DNA from: RGIG8700 sp045648505
GTDB lineage: Bacteria > Bacillota > Clostridia > RGIG6154
DNA: 64,000 nucleotides
Direction: 5' to 3'
Assembly: GCA_045648505.1 (NCBI GenBank)
Contig: JAZROD010000044.1
Location: 62,001-126,000 of the forward strand
The notes under the pieces are model-generated. The model searched no databases. It worked only from the letters and a program-made list of their open reading frames with translations, and was not told the DNA's origin. Below are positions 50,208-58,837 of this stretch, piece after piece. Position 1 is the stretch's first letter; each line of letters starts with the position of its first letter. A program made the translations under genes and the position numbers.

Positions 50208-50209
50208 AC

Positions 50210-50470
50210 TTGCATTTCATATTTATATATGATAAAATATTGTATTATTCAGGAGACGGAATTTATCTAAGTGAACTGCCCTTAGGGCATGAATTGAAAT
50301 CAGTGATTTCATGAATTGGTTTCACCATGAATTGAGGTCTGCGACCTCATGAATGAATAAAAATCGCAAAGCGATTTTATCCTTAATGCAAACTTGTTTG
50401 CAATTCATGTTGCGAATAGCATCAATTTATTGAGCAAAAGCGAAAATTCATAACAACGGAGTTGTTAATT
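50210..50470 (+). repeat. Long hairpin-array repeat with promoter, copy 2
   Basis: Second copy of the element at 47566, same orientation and gap-free at an offset of 2644. Its edge promoter is TTGCAT (50210-50215), 17 bases, TAAAAT (50233-50238). The spacer is diverged from copy 1 while both hexamers are identical, which suggests selection on the promoter. Here the array forms a leader of about 250 nt before yggS. Confidence 0.85.
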
Positions 50471-50494
50471 CATTTTATGAAAGGAGTACATAGT

Positions 50495-51136
50495 TTGAGT
50501 ATAAAAAGTAATCTTGAAAAGATAAAAAGCACTTTAAACAACGATACTACACTTGTTTGCGTAAGTAAGTATCACACCGAAGAGGAAATTATGGAGGCTT
50601 ACAATGAGGGCGTTCGTGATTTTGGTGAAAACAAGGTGCAGGATATGGTTAAAAAGGCGGAAAATCTGCCAAAGGATATAAGATGGCATCTTATCGGACA
50701 CTTGCAGACAAACAAGGTTAAATATATTGTGGGCAAAACCCATCTTGTGCAGTCGGTTGACAGAATTGAACTTGCAGAAGAGCTTAACAAAAGATTTGAA
50801 AAAGAAAATCTGGTTTGCGACTGTTTAATACAGATAAATTCAACGGGCATTGATTCAAGATTCGGTTGCACACCTGAAACTGCAACAGAATTTGCAGAAA
50901 AATTAAGAGAATTCAAAAGCCTTAATGTTAAGGGAATTATGGGTATGGCTCCAATCTGCGATGACCCTACCGAAAACTTTAAGCTTTTAAAAGATATTTA
51001 TGAAAATTTAAAAGAAAAAGGTATGCTAAACGGTAACATACTCTCTATGGGTATGAGTGATGACTACGAATTTGCACTTAAGTGCGGAAGTAATATGGTA
51101 AGAATAGGAAGTAAAATATTCAAGGATGCTGAATAA
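50495..51136 (+). CDS. yggS: YggS-family PLP homeostasis protein
   Basis: A 213-residue single-domain, alanine-racemase-fold PLP protein with the PLP Lys in LVCVSKYH, the typical ENKVQDM, WHLIGHLQTNKVKYIV and GMAPI...MGMSDDYEFAL...VRIGSKIF blocks. It maintains PLP pools and affects amino-acid metabolism. The start TTG 50495 follows AAAGGAG at 8 nt. Its stop lies inside the 84-bp palindromic element copy 2. Confidence 0.93.
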   Translation: MSIKSNLEKIKSTLNNDTTLVCVSKYHTEEEIMEAYNEGVRDFGENKVQDMVKKAENLPKDIRWHLIGHLQTNKVKYIVGKTHLVQSVDRIELAEELNKRFEKENLVCDCLIQINSTGIDSRFGCTPETATEFAEKLREFKSLNVKGIMGMAPICDDPTENFKLLKDIYENLKEKGMLNGNILSMGMSDDYEFALKCGSNMVRIGSKIFKDAE

Positions 51137-51218
51137 AATTATTCAGATTGTGCTGATTTGCGACTGTCGTGTACTTTGTGTACATAAAGGAGCAAAACAG
51201 TGCAAGGTGGGCAATTTT
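51135..51218. repeat. 84-bp palindromic element, copy 2
   Basis: Same length and fold as 18573-18656. Paired sites 51160/51193 (G-C here, C-G in copy 1) and 51148/51205 (T-A here, C-G in copy 1) differ on both sides. It begins in the stop codon of yggS and ends 27 bases before apgM. Confidence 0.85.
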
Positions 51219-51244
51219 ATACCAGCATATAAGGAGGAAGAATA

Positions 51245-52450
51245 ATGAAATATATAGTATTTTTAGGGGACGGTATGGCAGACTATAAAGTAGACGAGCT
51301 TGGCGGTAAAACTCCCCTTGATGTGGCAAATAAACCAAACATTGATGAAATCGCATCAAAATCAGTTGCAGGTATTGTTACAACAGTTCCCGAAGGTTTA
51401 AAACCGGGAAGCGATGTTGCAAACCTTTCTGCAATGGGTTATGACCCGAACAAATATTACACAGGCAGATCACCACTTGAAGCAGTTTCTGTTGGTGTGC
51501 CTTTAAATGACGATGATATTACATTCAGAGTTAATCTTGTAACTCTTTCAGATGAAGAAAATTATGAAGATAAAACAATGATTGATTACAGCTCTGATGA
51601 AATCACAACACCTGAAGCACACCAGCTTATCAAAGCTATTGCAGAAAACCTTGACAATGAAGAATATCAGTTCTTCCCCGGTTTTTCATACAGACACGTT
51701 TTAGTAAGAAGAAAGGGCAAGCTTACATATCAGCTTACTCCACCTCACAGTATTTCAGGCAGAAAGGTTACAGACTACCTTCCAAAGGGCGAAAATTCAG
51801 ACATTATTTTAGACTTTATGAAAAAGAGTGTTGAAATTTTAAAAGACCATCCTGTTAACCTTGACAGAATTAAAAGAGGCTTAAGACCTGCCACATCTAT
51901 CTGGGTATGGGGCGAAGGCTCAAAAGCAGTTCTTCCAACCTTTGAAAGTATGAGAGGTATTAAAGGCGGTGTTGTTTCTGCAGTTGACCTTATTAAAGGC
52001 ATTGCCATAAGCGCAAAGCTTGAAAGCGTTGATGTTGAAGGTGCAACCGGCAACATTCACACAAACTTTGAAGGCAAAGCTCAGGCATCAATTGACCTTT
52101 TAAAGAGAAATGATTTTGTTTACATTCACGTTGAAGCTGCAGACGAATGCGGACACAGAGGCGAAATTGAAAACAAGGTTAAATCAATTGAACTTATCGA
52201 TGAAAAAATCGTAAAACCTGTTATGGATTACATAAAGAGCACAGGCGAAGACTACAAGGTTTTAATTATGCCTGACCATCCTACACCTCTTGCACTTAAA
52301 GACCACGTTATGGACCCTGTTCCTTTTGTTATGTTTGACAGCAGAAAAGAAGAAAAGGGCGTTGAAAAGTACAACGAGGACAACTGCAAGGCTACAGGTC
52401 TTCACATAACAGAGGGATATAAATTAATGGAAAAATTTATCGAGGAGTAA
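51245..52450 (+). CDS. apgM: Cofactor-independent phosphoglycerate mutase, archaeal-type
   Basis: A 401-residue alkaline-phosphatase-superfamily enzyme interconverting 2- and 3-phosphoglycerate. MKYIVFLGDGMADYKVDELGGKTPL contains the metal-binding Asp, GSDVANLSAMGYDP the active-site Ser, and EAADECGHRGEIENKVK and MPDHPTPLALKDH the remaining metal ligands. The ApgM type, distinct from GpmI, is common in archaea and some Clostridia. AAGGAGGAAG precedes the ATG. Confidence 0.93.
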   Translation: MKYIVFLGDGMADYKVDELGGKTPLDVANKPNIDEIASKSVAGIVTTVPEGLKPGSDVANLSAMGYDPNKYYTGRSPLEAVSVGVPLNDDDITFRVNLVTLSDEENYEDKTMIDYSSDEITTPEAHQLIKAIAENLDNEEYQFFPGFSYRHVLVRRKGKLTYQLTPPHSISGRKVTDYLPKGENSDIILDFMKKSVEILKDHPVNLDRIKRGLRPATSIWVWGEGSKAVLPTFESMRGIKGGVVSAVDLIKGIAISAKLESVDVEGATGNIHTNFEGKAQASIDLLKRNDFVYIHVEAADECGHRGEIENKVKSIELIDEKIVKPVMDYIKSTGEDYKVLIMPDHPTPLALKDHVMDPVPFVMFDSRKEEKGVEKYNEDNCKATGLHITEGYKLMEKFIEE

Positions 52451-52454
52451 TATT

Positions 52455-53549
52455 ATGACAAAAATTGATATTTTTTCAGGCTTTTTAGGTGCAGGAAAAA
52501 CTACACTTATCAAAAAACTTATTAACGATTCATTCAAAGGCGAAAAGCTTGTTTTGATTGAAAACGAATTTGGCGAAATCGGTATTGACGGTGGATTTTT
52601 AAAAGAAGCAGGTATTGAAATAACTGAAATGAATTCAGGTTGTATCTGTTGCTCACTTGTGGGTGATTTCAGTAAAGCTCTTGCTGAAGTTCTTGAAAAA
52701 TTCACACCTGACAGAATTTTAATCGAACCATCAGGGGTTGGAAAATTAAGTGATGTTAAAAAGGCAGTTGAAGGTATTGAAGGTGCAAAAATCAACAGTG
52801 CAACTGCAGTTGTTGACGCCACAAAGTGCAAAATGTATATGAAAAACTTCGGCGAATTTTTCAATGACCAGATTGAAAATGCATCAACCATTATTTTAAG
52901 CCACGCAGACAAAGCATCAGAAGAAAAAATTAAAGAATGTATTCATCTTATAAAAGAACATAATGAAAAAGCCGTTCTTGTTACAACTCCTTTTATGGAG
53001 CTTGACGGCAAGGTGCTTAAAGATGCTATTGAAAACACATCAACTCTTGAAAAAGAAATGGAAGAACTTGAGCATCATCACCACCATCACGGTCACGATT
53101 GCCATTGTCACGAGCATGAACACGAGCATCATCACCACCATGATGAAGAATGTACTTGTGGTTGCCATGAACACGAACATCACCACCACGATGAATGCGA
53201 TTGTGGTTGTCATGAACATCATCACGAACACGGTGAAGAATGCTCCTGCGGATGTGGCGGACATCATCACCACCACGCTGATGAAGTTTTCACAAGCGTT
53301 GGTATTGAAACTGCAAAGAAATTCACTAAAGAAGAAATGGAAAGTATTCTCGAAAAACTTTCAAAAGAATCTGAATACGGACTTGTGCTTCGTGCAAAGG
53401 GTATTGTTGCCGGTGAAGAAGATTGGATTCACTTTGACTATGTTCCCGGCGAAGCAGATGTTCGATTCGGCTCAAAAGATGTAATCGGCAGAATTTGTGT
53501 TATCGGTTCTGAAATTAACAAAGAAAAAATTCAAAAATTATTTGACTGA
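52455..53549 (+). CDS. G3E (CobW/ZNG-like) GTPase with long His/Cys-rich insert
   Basis: A 364-residue COG0523 GTPase, the family of metal chaperones for zinc, cobalt or nickel. Walker A is GFLGAGKTT (residues 9-17), the metal-binding GCICC follows at 62-66, and SHADK is the base-recognition motif. Residues 207-275 hold about 32 His and 11 Cys, with three repeats of the type EC-x-CGC separated by His runs. The CobW C-terminal domain follows (about 278-362). The ATG is four bases after the apgM stop. The metal is not known. Confidence 0.92.
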   Translation: MTKIDIFSGFLGAGKTTLIKKLINDSFKGEKLVLIENEFGEIGIDGGFLKEAGIEITEMNSGCICCSLVGDFSKALAEVLEKFTPDRILIEPSGVGKLSDVKKAVEGIEGAKINSATAVVDATKCKMYMKNFGEFFNDQIENASTIILSHADKASEEKIKECIHLIKEHNEKAVLVTTPFMELDGKVLKDAIENTSTLEKEMEELEHHHHHHGHDCHCHEHEHEHHHHHDEECTCGCHEHEHHHHDECDCGCHEHHHEHGEECSCGCGGHHHHHADEVFTSVGIETAKKFTKEEMESILEKLSKESEYGLVLRAKGIVAGEEDWIHFDYVPGEADVRFGSKDVIGRICVIGSEINKEKIQKLFD

Positions 53550-53560
53550 GGATTGATTAT

Positions 53561-54514
53561 ATGTTTAAACCAAAAGAAATTCCCGTTTACCTTTTCACAG
53601 GCTTTTTAGAATCAGGTAAAACTTCAGGTATTCAGGGAACTCTTCAGGACGAAAGATTTTACGAGGGCAACGAAAAAACTCTTCTCCTTGTTTGTGAAGA
53701 GGGTGAAAAAGAATTTGACCTTAAAAAAATCCCAAGTGCCTATATGAGTATTGAATATATTGAAAACAAAGAAGACTTAACTGCAAAATATCTTACGGGT
53801 CTTGAAAAGAAATATAAAATAGACAGAGTTGTTATTGAATACAACGGTATGTGGAATATTGATGATTTATACAACAACCTTCCAAACAACTGGTTTGTTT
53901 ATCAGGAAATGATGTTTGCAGACTGCACAACCTTCCTTGTTTACAATCAGAATATGAGAAGTCTTATGTATGACAAAATCAAAGGCTGTCAGATGCTTGT
54001 TTTCAACAGACCTGAAAATGCAGATAAAGAGCAGTTCCACAAGATTGTCCGAGGTATTTCAAGAAACTGTATTATTGCTTATGAATATGCAGATGAGCAT
54101 CTTGAATATGACGAAATTGAAGACCCATTGCCATTTGACATTAATGCAGATGTGATTGAAATTGCAGACAGAGATTATGCACTCTGGTACCGAGATTTTT
54201 CAGAGGATATGTCTAAATATTCAGGCAAGAAAATCAAATTCAAAGGAATAACAGGACTAAACAGAAAATTCCCTGAAAATACAATTTTAATCGGCAGACA
54301 CGTTATGACCTGCTGTGTTGATGATATTGAATTTAAAGGACTTTTATGTGTTCTTCCTGAAGAACACGACGAAATCAAAAATCGTGACTGGGCAACGGTT
54401 ACGGGATGTATAAACATTCAGTATCACCCACTCTACACTCAGGAAGGTCCAATTCTTTTTGCAGAAGAAATAGAAAAATCCCTTCCACCTGAAGAAGAGA
54501 TTGCAACATTTTAA
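53561..54514 (+). CDS. G3E-type GTPase fused to a DUF1980-like domain
   Basis: A 317-residue protein. The N-terminal half is a divergent P-loop GTPase with Walker A GFLESGKTSG (about residues 14-23) and a VVIEYNG motif, but it lacks the GCICC metal motif. The C-terminal part (about 210-305) resembles the DUF1980/TIGR03943 (YcgQ) domain: GKKIKFKGITGLNR, RHVMTCCVDDIEFKGLLC. YcgQ partners a YcgR permease in other Firmicutes, so a metal-related role is suggested. It follows the His-rich GTPase by 11 bases. Confidence 0.82.
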   Translation: MFKPKEIPVYLFTGFLESGKTSGIQGTLQDERFYEGNEKTLLLVCEEGEKEFDLKKIPSAYMSIEYIENKEDLTAKYLTGLEKKYKIDRVVIEYNGMWNIDDLYNNLPNNWFVYQEMMFADCTTFLVYNQNMRSLMYDKIKGCQMLVFNRPENADKEQFHKIVRGISRNCIIAYEYADEHLEYDEIEDPLPFDINADVIEIADRDYALWYRDFSEDMSKYSGKKIKFKGITGLNRKFPENTILIGRHVMTCCVDDIEFKGLLCVLPEEHDEIKNRDWATVTGCINIQYHPLYTQEGPILFAEEIEKSLPPEEEIATF

Positions 54515-54516
54515 AA

Positions 54517-54548
54517 GAAACGGTTGAGAATTTTCTCAACCGTTTTTT
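54517..54548. terminator. Bidirectional terminator
   Basis: AAACGGTTGAGAA (54518-54530) and TTCTCAACCGTTT (54533-54545) with a T run; shared by the GTPase gene and the convergent MATE gene. Confidence 0.9.
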
Positions 54549-55927
54549 GTTATATTGGAAATCCACACTTCTTTTTTGACAAGTATTGCTCCAACAATAC
54601 ATTTTACAATTTCCATTGAGTGACATATAAAATAAACCGTAAAAATATTAAGCTCTGTAAATCTTGACAAACAGTATGCAACCGGTACTGCAACACCCCA
54701 TGTATAACCCGAATCAAACAAAAATGTTATACCTGTTTTACCGCCTGAACGGATGGTAAAATATGTTGAGTGACACATTCCATACAAAGGCATACATATT
54801 GCCGACATCAGAATAAACACTCTTGCAAGATTTTTCACTTCTTCTGTTGTGTTATAAGCTCTCGGGAAAACCGATGAAAGCAGTGCCATTATAATGCCTA
54901 TTGCCACGCAAAGAGCTGTGGAAAATGCAATAAGCTTTGGTGCACTTTCTTTTGCTTCTTCAAATTTTTCTGCCCCAAGCATCTGCCCAAGCAGAACTGC
55001 AATTCCCGAACCAAGTGCTATAAAGGTAACATTAAAAAGATTTACTACTGTTGTTGAAATGTTAAGTCCTGCCACAACATCAATTCCTCTTAATGAATAA
55101 CATTGTGTAAGCATAGCCATACCTGCTGCCCATAATGTTTCATTTAAAACAAGAGGAACAGTCCCTTTTAAAAGCATTCTTTTTGCAAGGGCAGACGGTA
55201 TCTTCATACTGCGGTAAAGTCCTTTGGGGAATATAAGTTTATTTCTGTTTATATGTGTCCATCCGATTACAATAAAAATCTGTATGTATCTTGAAATAAC
55301 GGTTGCAATCGCCGCACCCACAACACCCATTTCAGGGAATAATCCCACACCGAAAATAAGCATCCAGTTTAAAAATGTGTTTGTTATAACCGCAACAATA
55401 CCCGCAATCATAGGCAGAGTTGTGTTTCCGCTTTCTCTCAATGTGCTTGAATACGCCTGCTCAAAAGCAAATGCAAGATTACCTATAAGCATTACCCCCA
55501 TATAGCTTTTGGCACTTTCAAAGGTTTTCGCAAGGTCTATCCCTTTTTCCGCATCGTGAAGGTATGAACTTATGAGTCCGTCTCCCAAAGTGAGAAACAA
55601 AACCGTACCTGCAATTGTTATTGTTATTGCGGAAATTATCTTAAAACGGAAAGAGTTTCTTACTCCTTCATTATCACCCCTGCCAAAAAACTGTGCACAA
55701 AATATTCCTGCACCTGAAACTGCACCAAATACAGCTAAATTAAACACTAAGAATATCTGATTTATTATGGCAACGCCGGACATCTGCTCTGTCCCTACCT
55801 GCCCCACCATAATATTATCTATCATAGCAACAAAGTTTGTTATTAAGTTTTGTATCAGTACAGGTATGGCAATCATCAATATTTTCTTATACAGTGATTT
55901 TGTACCTATCAAGCTTTTCACATTCAT
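54536..55927 (-). CDS. MATE-family efflux transporter
   Basis: A 463-residue membrane protein with about twelve segments and the MATE repeats (ILMIAIPVLIQNLITNFVAMIDNIMVGQVGTEQMSGVAI; GAVSGAGIFCAQFFGRGD). It should exchange Na+ or H+ for an organic substrate that cannot be predicted. ATG 55927 is preceded by AAGGGTG; the frame open to 55966 runs through the upstream terminator and is rejected. Confidence 0.9.
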   Translation of the reverse strand: MNVKSLIGTKSLYKKILMIAIPVLIQNLITNFVAMIDNIMVGQVGTEQMSGVAIINQIFLVFNLAVFGAVSGAGIFCAQFFGRGDNEGVRNSFRFKIISAITITIAGTVLFLTLGDGLISSYLHDAEKGIDLAKTFESAKSYMGVMLIGNLAFAFEQAYSSTLRESGNTTLPMIAGIVAVITNTFLNWMLIFGVGLFPEMGVVGAAIATVISRYIQIFIVIGWTHINRNKLIFPKGLYRSMKIPSALAKRMLLKGTVPLVLNETLWAAGMAMLTQCYSLRGIDVVAGLNISTTVVNLFNVTFIALGSGIAVLLGQMLGAEKFEEAKESAPKLIAFSTALCVAIGIIMALLSSVFPRAYNTTEEVKNLARVFILMSAICMPLYGMCHSTYFTIRSGGKTGITFLFDSGYTWGVAVPVAYCLSRFTELNIFTVYFICHSMEIVKCIVGAILVKKEVWISNITKNG

Positions 55928-55939
55928 ATTAACACCCTT

Positions 55940-55971
55940 AAAAAAGTTGTGCAACAAAAGTTGCACAACTT
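55940..55971 (-). terminator. Terminator upstream of the MATE gene
   Basis: AAGTTGTGCAAC (55944-55955) and GTTGCACAACTT (55960-55971); followed on the minus strand by a T run. It ends the flavin reductase-small protein transcript. Confidence 0.85.
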
Positions 55972-55974
55972 CAA

Positions 55975-56166
55975 TCAGTCTATTTTTTCAATTTTAATTC
56001 TTCCGTTATTATAATCAAATTCATTAACTGTTTTAAGGTATGCAGGGCCTTTATAAGTTAAGAAATATTTGCCAACATATTCAATTACGCCTTCTTCAAC
56101 AGAGGCTCCGTTGCCTTTTACGATAACCTTATCGCCTTTTTGTAATTTAATATTAAATTCTGCCAT
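55975..56166 (-). CDS. Small beta-rich protein of unknown function
   Basis: A 63-residue protein (MAEFNIKLQKGDKVIVKGNG; VIEYVGKYFLTYKG) with a pattern like KOW/SH3-type small barrels. I cannot name a family. ATG 56166 has AAGGAG at 9 nt. It follows the flavin reductase gene. Confidence 0.65.
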   Translation of the reverse strand: MAEFNIKLQKGDKVIVKGNGASVEEGVIEYVGKYFLTYKGPAYLKTVNEFDYNNGRIKIEKID

Positions 56167-56231
56167 ATTGCATTTCTCCTTTTGTCTGAATTTATTTGAC
56201 AATAATATTTTAGCATAGTGTTTTTTTGTAG

Positions 56232-56738
56232 TCAAGACTCTAATGCATATAAAATTTCACTTATATACATTCTGTGAAGATTTCCGCCTTCATATATTTT
56301 TTCGCCAAAGGGCATATCTGTGAAATTCTCCATTTCAATATCGTCTTTATAAAGTTTTCTGCAAACAAGCACATACTTTGCTTCATCAAAATATGAAATG
56401 TCACCGTCATTTACCACAGTTAAACCCATTTTACCGATTTTATCTTCATCTCTTCCTGAAACCTTGCCAAGGTATGCAAGCTTTTCTCTGTATTCTTCAT
56501 CAAAGAATGAAAGAGTGAAAAGGTCATTGTTTTCCACAAACTCATAAGTATATCTTGTTGGTCTTATAAAAGTAAATGTAACATTTTTGTTCCAGAGTTC
56601 ACCAACTCCGCCCCAGCTTGCAGTCATTGTATTTACTTTATGGTCTTTACTTGCAGTTATAAGCATCCATTTTTTGCCTATAAGTTCAATAAAATTTTCA
56701 TTTATTTCTGTTGCATTGATTTTTGCGAATTCTTTCAT
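56232..56738 (-). CDS. Flavin reductase family protein (FMN-binding)
   Basis: A 168-residue split-barrel flavoprotein. The core WMLITASKDHKVNTMTASWGGVGELWNKNVTFTFIRPTRYTYEFV and LSFFDEEYREKLAYLGKVSGRDEDKI match flavin reductase-like proteins that bind FMN and act on unknown partners. It is likely cytoplasmic; no neighbour indicates a substrate. Confidence 0.85.
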   Translation of the reverse strand: MKEFAKINATEINENFIELIGKKWMLITASKDHKVNTMTASWGGVGELWNKNVTFTFIRPTRYTYEFVENNDLFTLSFFDEEYREKLAYLGKVSGRDEDKIGKMGLTVVNDGDISYFDEAKYVLVCRKLYKDDIEMENFTDMPFGEKIYEGGNLHRMYISEILYALES

Positions 56739-56766
56739 TTAAACAACTCCTTTTCTTTAATATATG

Positions 56767-58353
56767 TCAGCAAATATGGCTTAATACATTAGGTGTTACC
56801 ACTCTTCCCCATGATGTATGCCATACTGGTTCATCCAGAACAGGCTCGTCAAGTTCAGGGATTTCTACTATTTCACCACTTATAAGCATTTCAAGTCGCT
56901 TCATACAGCTTTCTGTTCTCTGAAGAAGTGCTCCCATTCTTATGTCCTGAATATCAAAACCGTGAGGCTTATAGTCTTTAAACCATCTTGCCTGATGTGT
57001 ATTGTGGAAATTCTTTATTCTTTTTATAAGTTCCTTGCAGTCTGCAACAATTTCTTTAAGCTTGTCCATATCACGGTTTTGGTATGCCTCTCTTGTGCGG
57101 ATACCGATGGTACTCTTTATTTCAAGCACTTCTGCCAAAGCCTGACAAACATCAAAAATATATTTATATTCTCCTTTGCCTTCCGCATTTTTAATTTCTT
57201 CCGCAAGAGCTTTATAATAATCTGCATCTTCAGGTGAACACATATAATCTCTCATACCCATAAACATATCGTTATAAAGAATATATCTGTCTGCTGTACC
57301 CCGATGCTTACCGCCCGGAGTTGCAACCTTGTCAAGCATTAAAAAGCTATCAAAATCACAACCTGTAATTTCTCTGAACTTTTCTTTTATGCTTTCCATA
57401 TCTTTGTTGCCTTTTGCACATTCTGATGCATACATAAGCGAAGGAAGGATAGCAAAAGGAGAACACTCGTTTCCGTCATCACCCCATACAGTAATCAATA
57501 TTCCGTCAATACCTTCATTTAAGCAGGCATCAACTGCAGCCTTTGTTGCATCTATAGAGAACTGATTTCTTGGGGCAAATCCGCTCCATGTCCACGCACC
57601 GCCTGCAAAATAAACCTTTCTGCCGAAAAGCTTATTTGTTTTTAACATTCTTGTATAGTGGTCATAATCTGTTGAATAATAATCCCAGTAAACAAGTGAA
57701 ATATTTTCAGGCAGACTTGCTTTTTCTTTTATGGCAGATGTATCCACATCTGCGTACTGATTTTCTGTATCCATTGCAAGCTTACAGAACATATCACTCC
57801 ATATCATAGGCTCAAAACCGTATTTATCACCTATTTCACAAACCTTGTGAAGATGTTTGTTGATTATATCAAATCTGTCTGCAGGTCCGTGAAGCTGGAA
57901 ATATTTTCCAAGACCTACACGATATGCCTCATCCATACCTATATGGATTTTTCTTGTTGAAAAACATTCTGAAAGAGATGCAAACATATCCTCAATAAGG
58001 GCATAGGTTTTTTCTTCTTCACAAAGAAGAATATCATCACAATCTTTAACCTCGCCGTACTGAGCCTCCCATTTAAACATACAGTTAAGGTGTGCCAGTG
58101 TCTGAATGCAAGGCACAAGCTCAATTCCTATTTCGTTGCAATATTTATCAAGCTCTTTCATTTCAGCCTTACTGTATCTTCCTCTTAAATGACCGAAATA
58201 CGGATTGTTGTTTATTTCGTATGTATCTTCTGTGTATAACATAAGGGTATTATAACCCATCTTTTTAATTATCTGTGCATATCTTTTTACGGCATCAACT
58301 GTAAGCACACCATTTCGTGAACAGTCAACCATAACACCCATCATTTTTTCCAT
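56767..58353 (-). CDS. GH20-type beta-N-acetylhexosaminidase, cytoplasmic
   Basis: A 528-residue protein without signal peptide. It has the GH20 barrel with the substrate-assisted catalytic pair Asp141-Glu142 in HIGMDEAYRVGLG, and the barrel strands MGYNTLMLYTEDTY, IELVPCIQTLAHLN, VYFAGGAWTWSGF and GILITVWGDDGNE. It probably cleaves terminal beta-linked GlcNAc or GalNAc from imported oligosaccharides or wall fragments. No transporter is adjacent. The C-terminal helical domain ends in a short PELDEPVLDEPVW repeat. Confidence 0.87.
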   Translation of the reverse strand: MEKMMGVMVDCSRNGVLTVDAVKRYAQIIKKMGYNTLMLYTEDTYEINNNPYFGHLRGRYSKAEMKELDKYCNEIGIELVPCIQTLAHLNCMFKWEAQYGEVKDCDDILLCEEEKTYALIEDMFASLSECFSTRKIHIGMDEAYRVGLGKYFQLHGPADRFDIINKHLHKVCEIGDKYGFEPMIWSDMFCKLAMDTENQYADVDTSAIKEKASLPENISLVYWDYYSTDYDHYTRMLKTNKLFGRKVYFAGGAWTWSGFAPRNQFSIDATKAAVDACLNEGIDGILITVWGDDGNECSPFAILPSLMYASECAKGNKDMESIKEKFREITGCDFDSFLMLDKVATPGGKHRGTADRYILYNDMFMGMRDYMCSPEDADYYKALAEEIKNAEGKGEYKYIFDVCQALAEVLEIKSTIGIRTREAYQNRDMDKLKEIVADCKELIKRIKNFHNTHQARWFKDYKPHGFDIQDIRMGALLQRTESCMKRLEMLISGEIVEIPELDEPVLDEPVWHTSWGRVVTPNVLSHIC

Positions 58354-58837
58354 AATATACTCCTTTTTCTTTTTTCTTTAATTATAGCACAACATATCTA
58401 AATTACAATATAAATTGAAAATAAAATCAGGTGCCATACCAAACTTTCTGATATATTAAGCATTTCCCTTTATTCGCTGATGTATGTTCCACGGACTTTA
58501 TCTGCTGTAAATATTATGTAAACCTGACATTTTTTCACCCTTGATTTTCCCCATAAAATCGCGACTCTTTTTGACACTTTTCCACAGTTTTCAACCATAA
58601 ATTCCAAAAATGACTTGTGGATAATGTGGATAACTTTGTTGAAAAGTCCGTTTTAACAACTTTTTCCTGTGGAAAACTTTTTCCGGTAGTTTTTATACAT
58701 ATTTTATTATGTAAACTAGATTTTTTGTTACAATTTCACTCAGAATATAACACATTTTCACACTTTTCCTCTTCTTTCTGTTCACAATTCTCTTGCTATT
58801 TTTGTTCCTTTATTGTAAAATAGATACGGGTGAAATT
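58354..58837. other. Gene-free AT-rich region with DnaA boxes, oriC-like
   Basis: Two perfect DnaA boxes stand head to tail on the minus strand (TGTGGATAA at 58616-58624 and 58625-58633), with one-mismatch boxes at 58578-58586 (TTTTCCACA) and 58668-58676 (TGTGGAAAA). T-rich and AT-rich stretches follow (58690-58800). The genes on both sides point away from it, as do the highly expressed operons to the left. dnaA and dnaN are not adjacent. Confidence 0.55.

Noticed and set aside
53040..53276. Open frame of 78 codons on the minus strand rich in Met and Val
   Set aside because: It is the antisense image of the His-rich codons (CAT/CAC) of the GTPase gene, without a ribosome binding site.
58617..58823. 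Open frame of 68 codons in the DnaA-box region
   Set aside because: No ribosome binding site, Phe/Ser-rich composition from T-rich DNA, and overlap with tandem DnaA boxes; judged non-coding.
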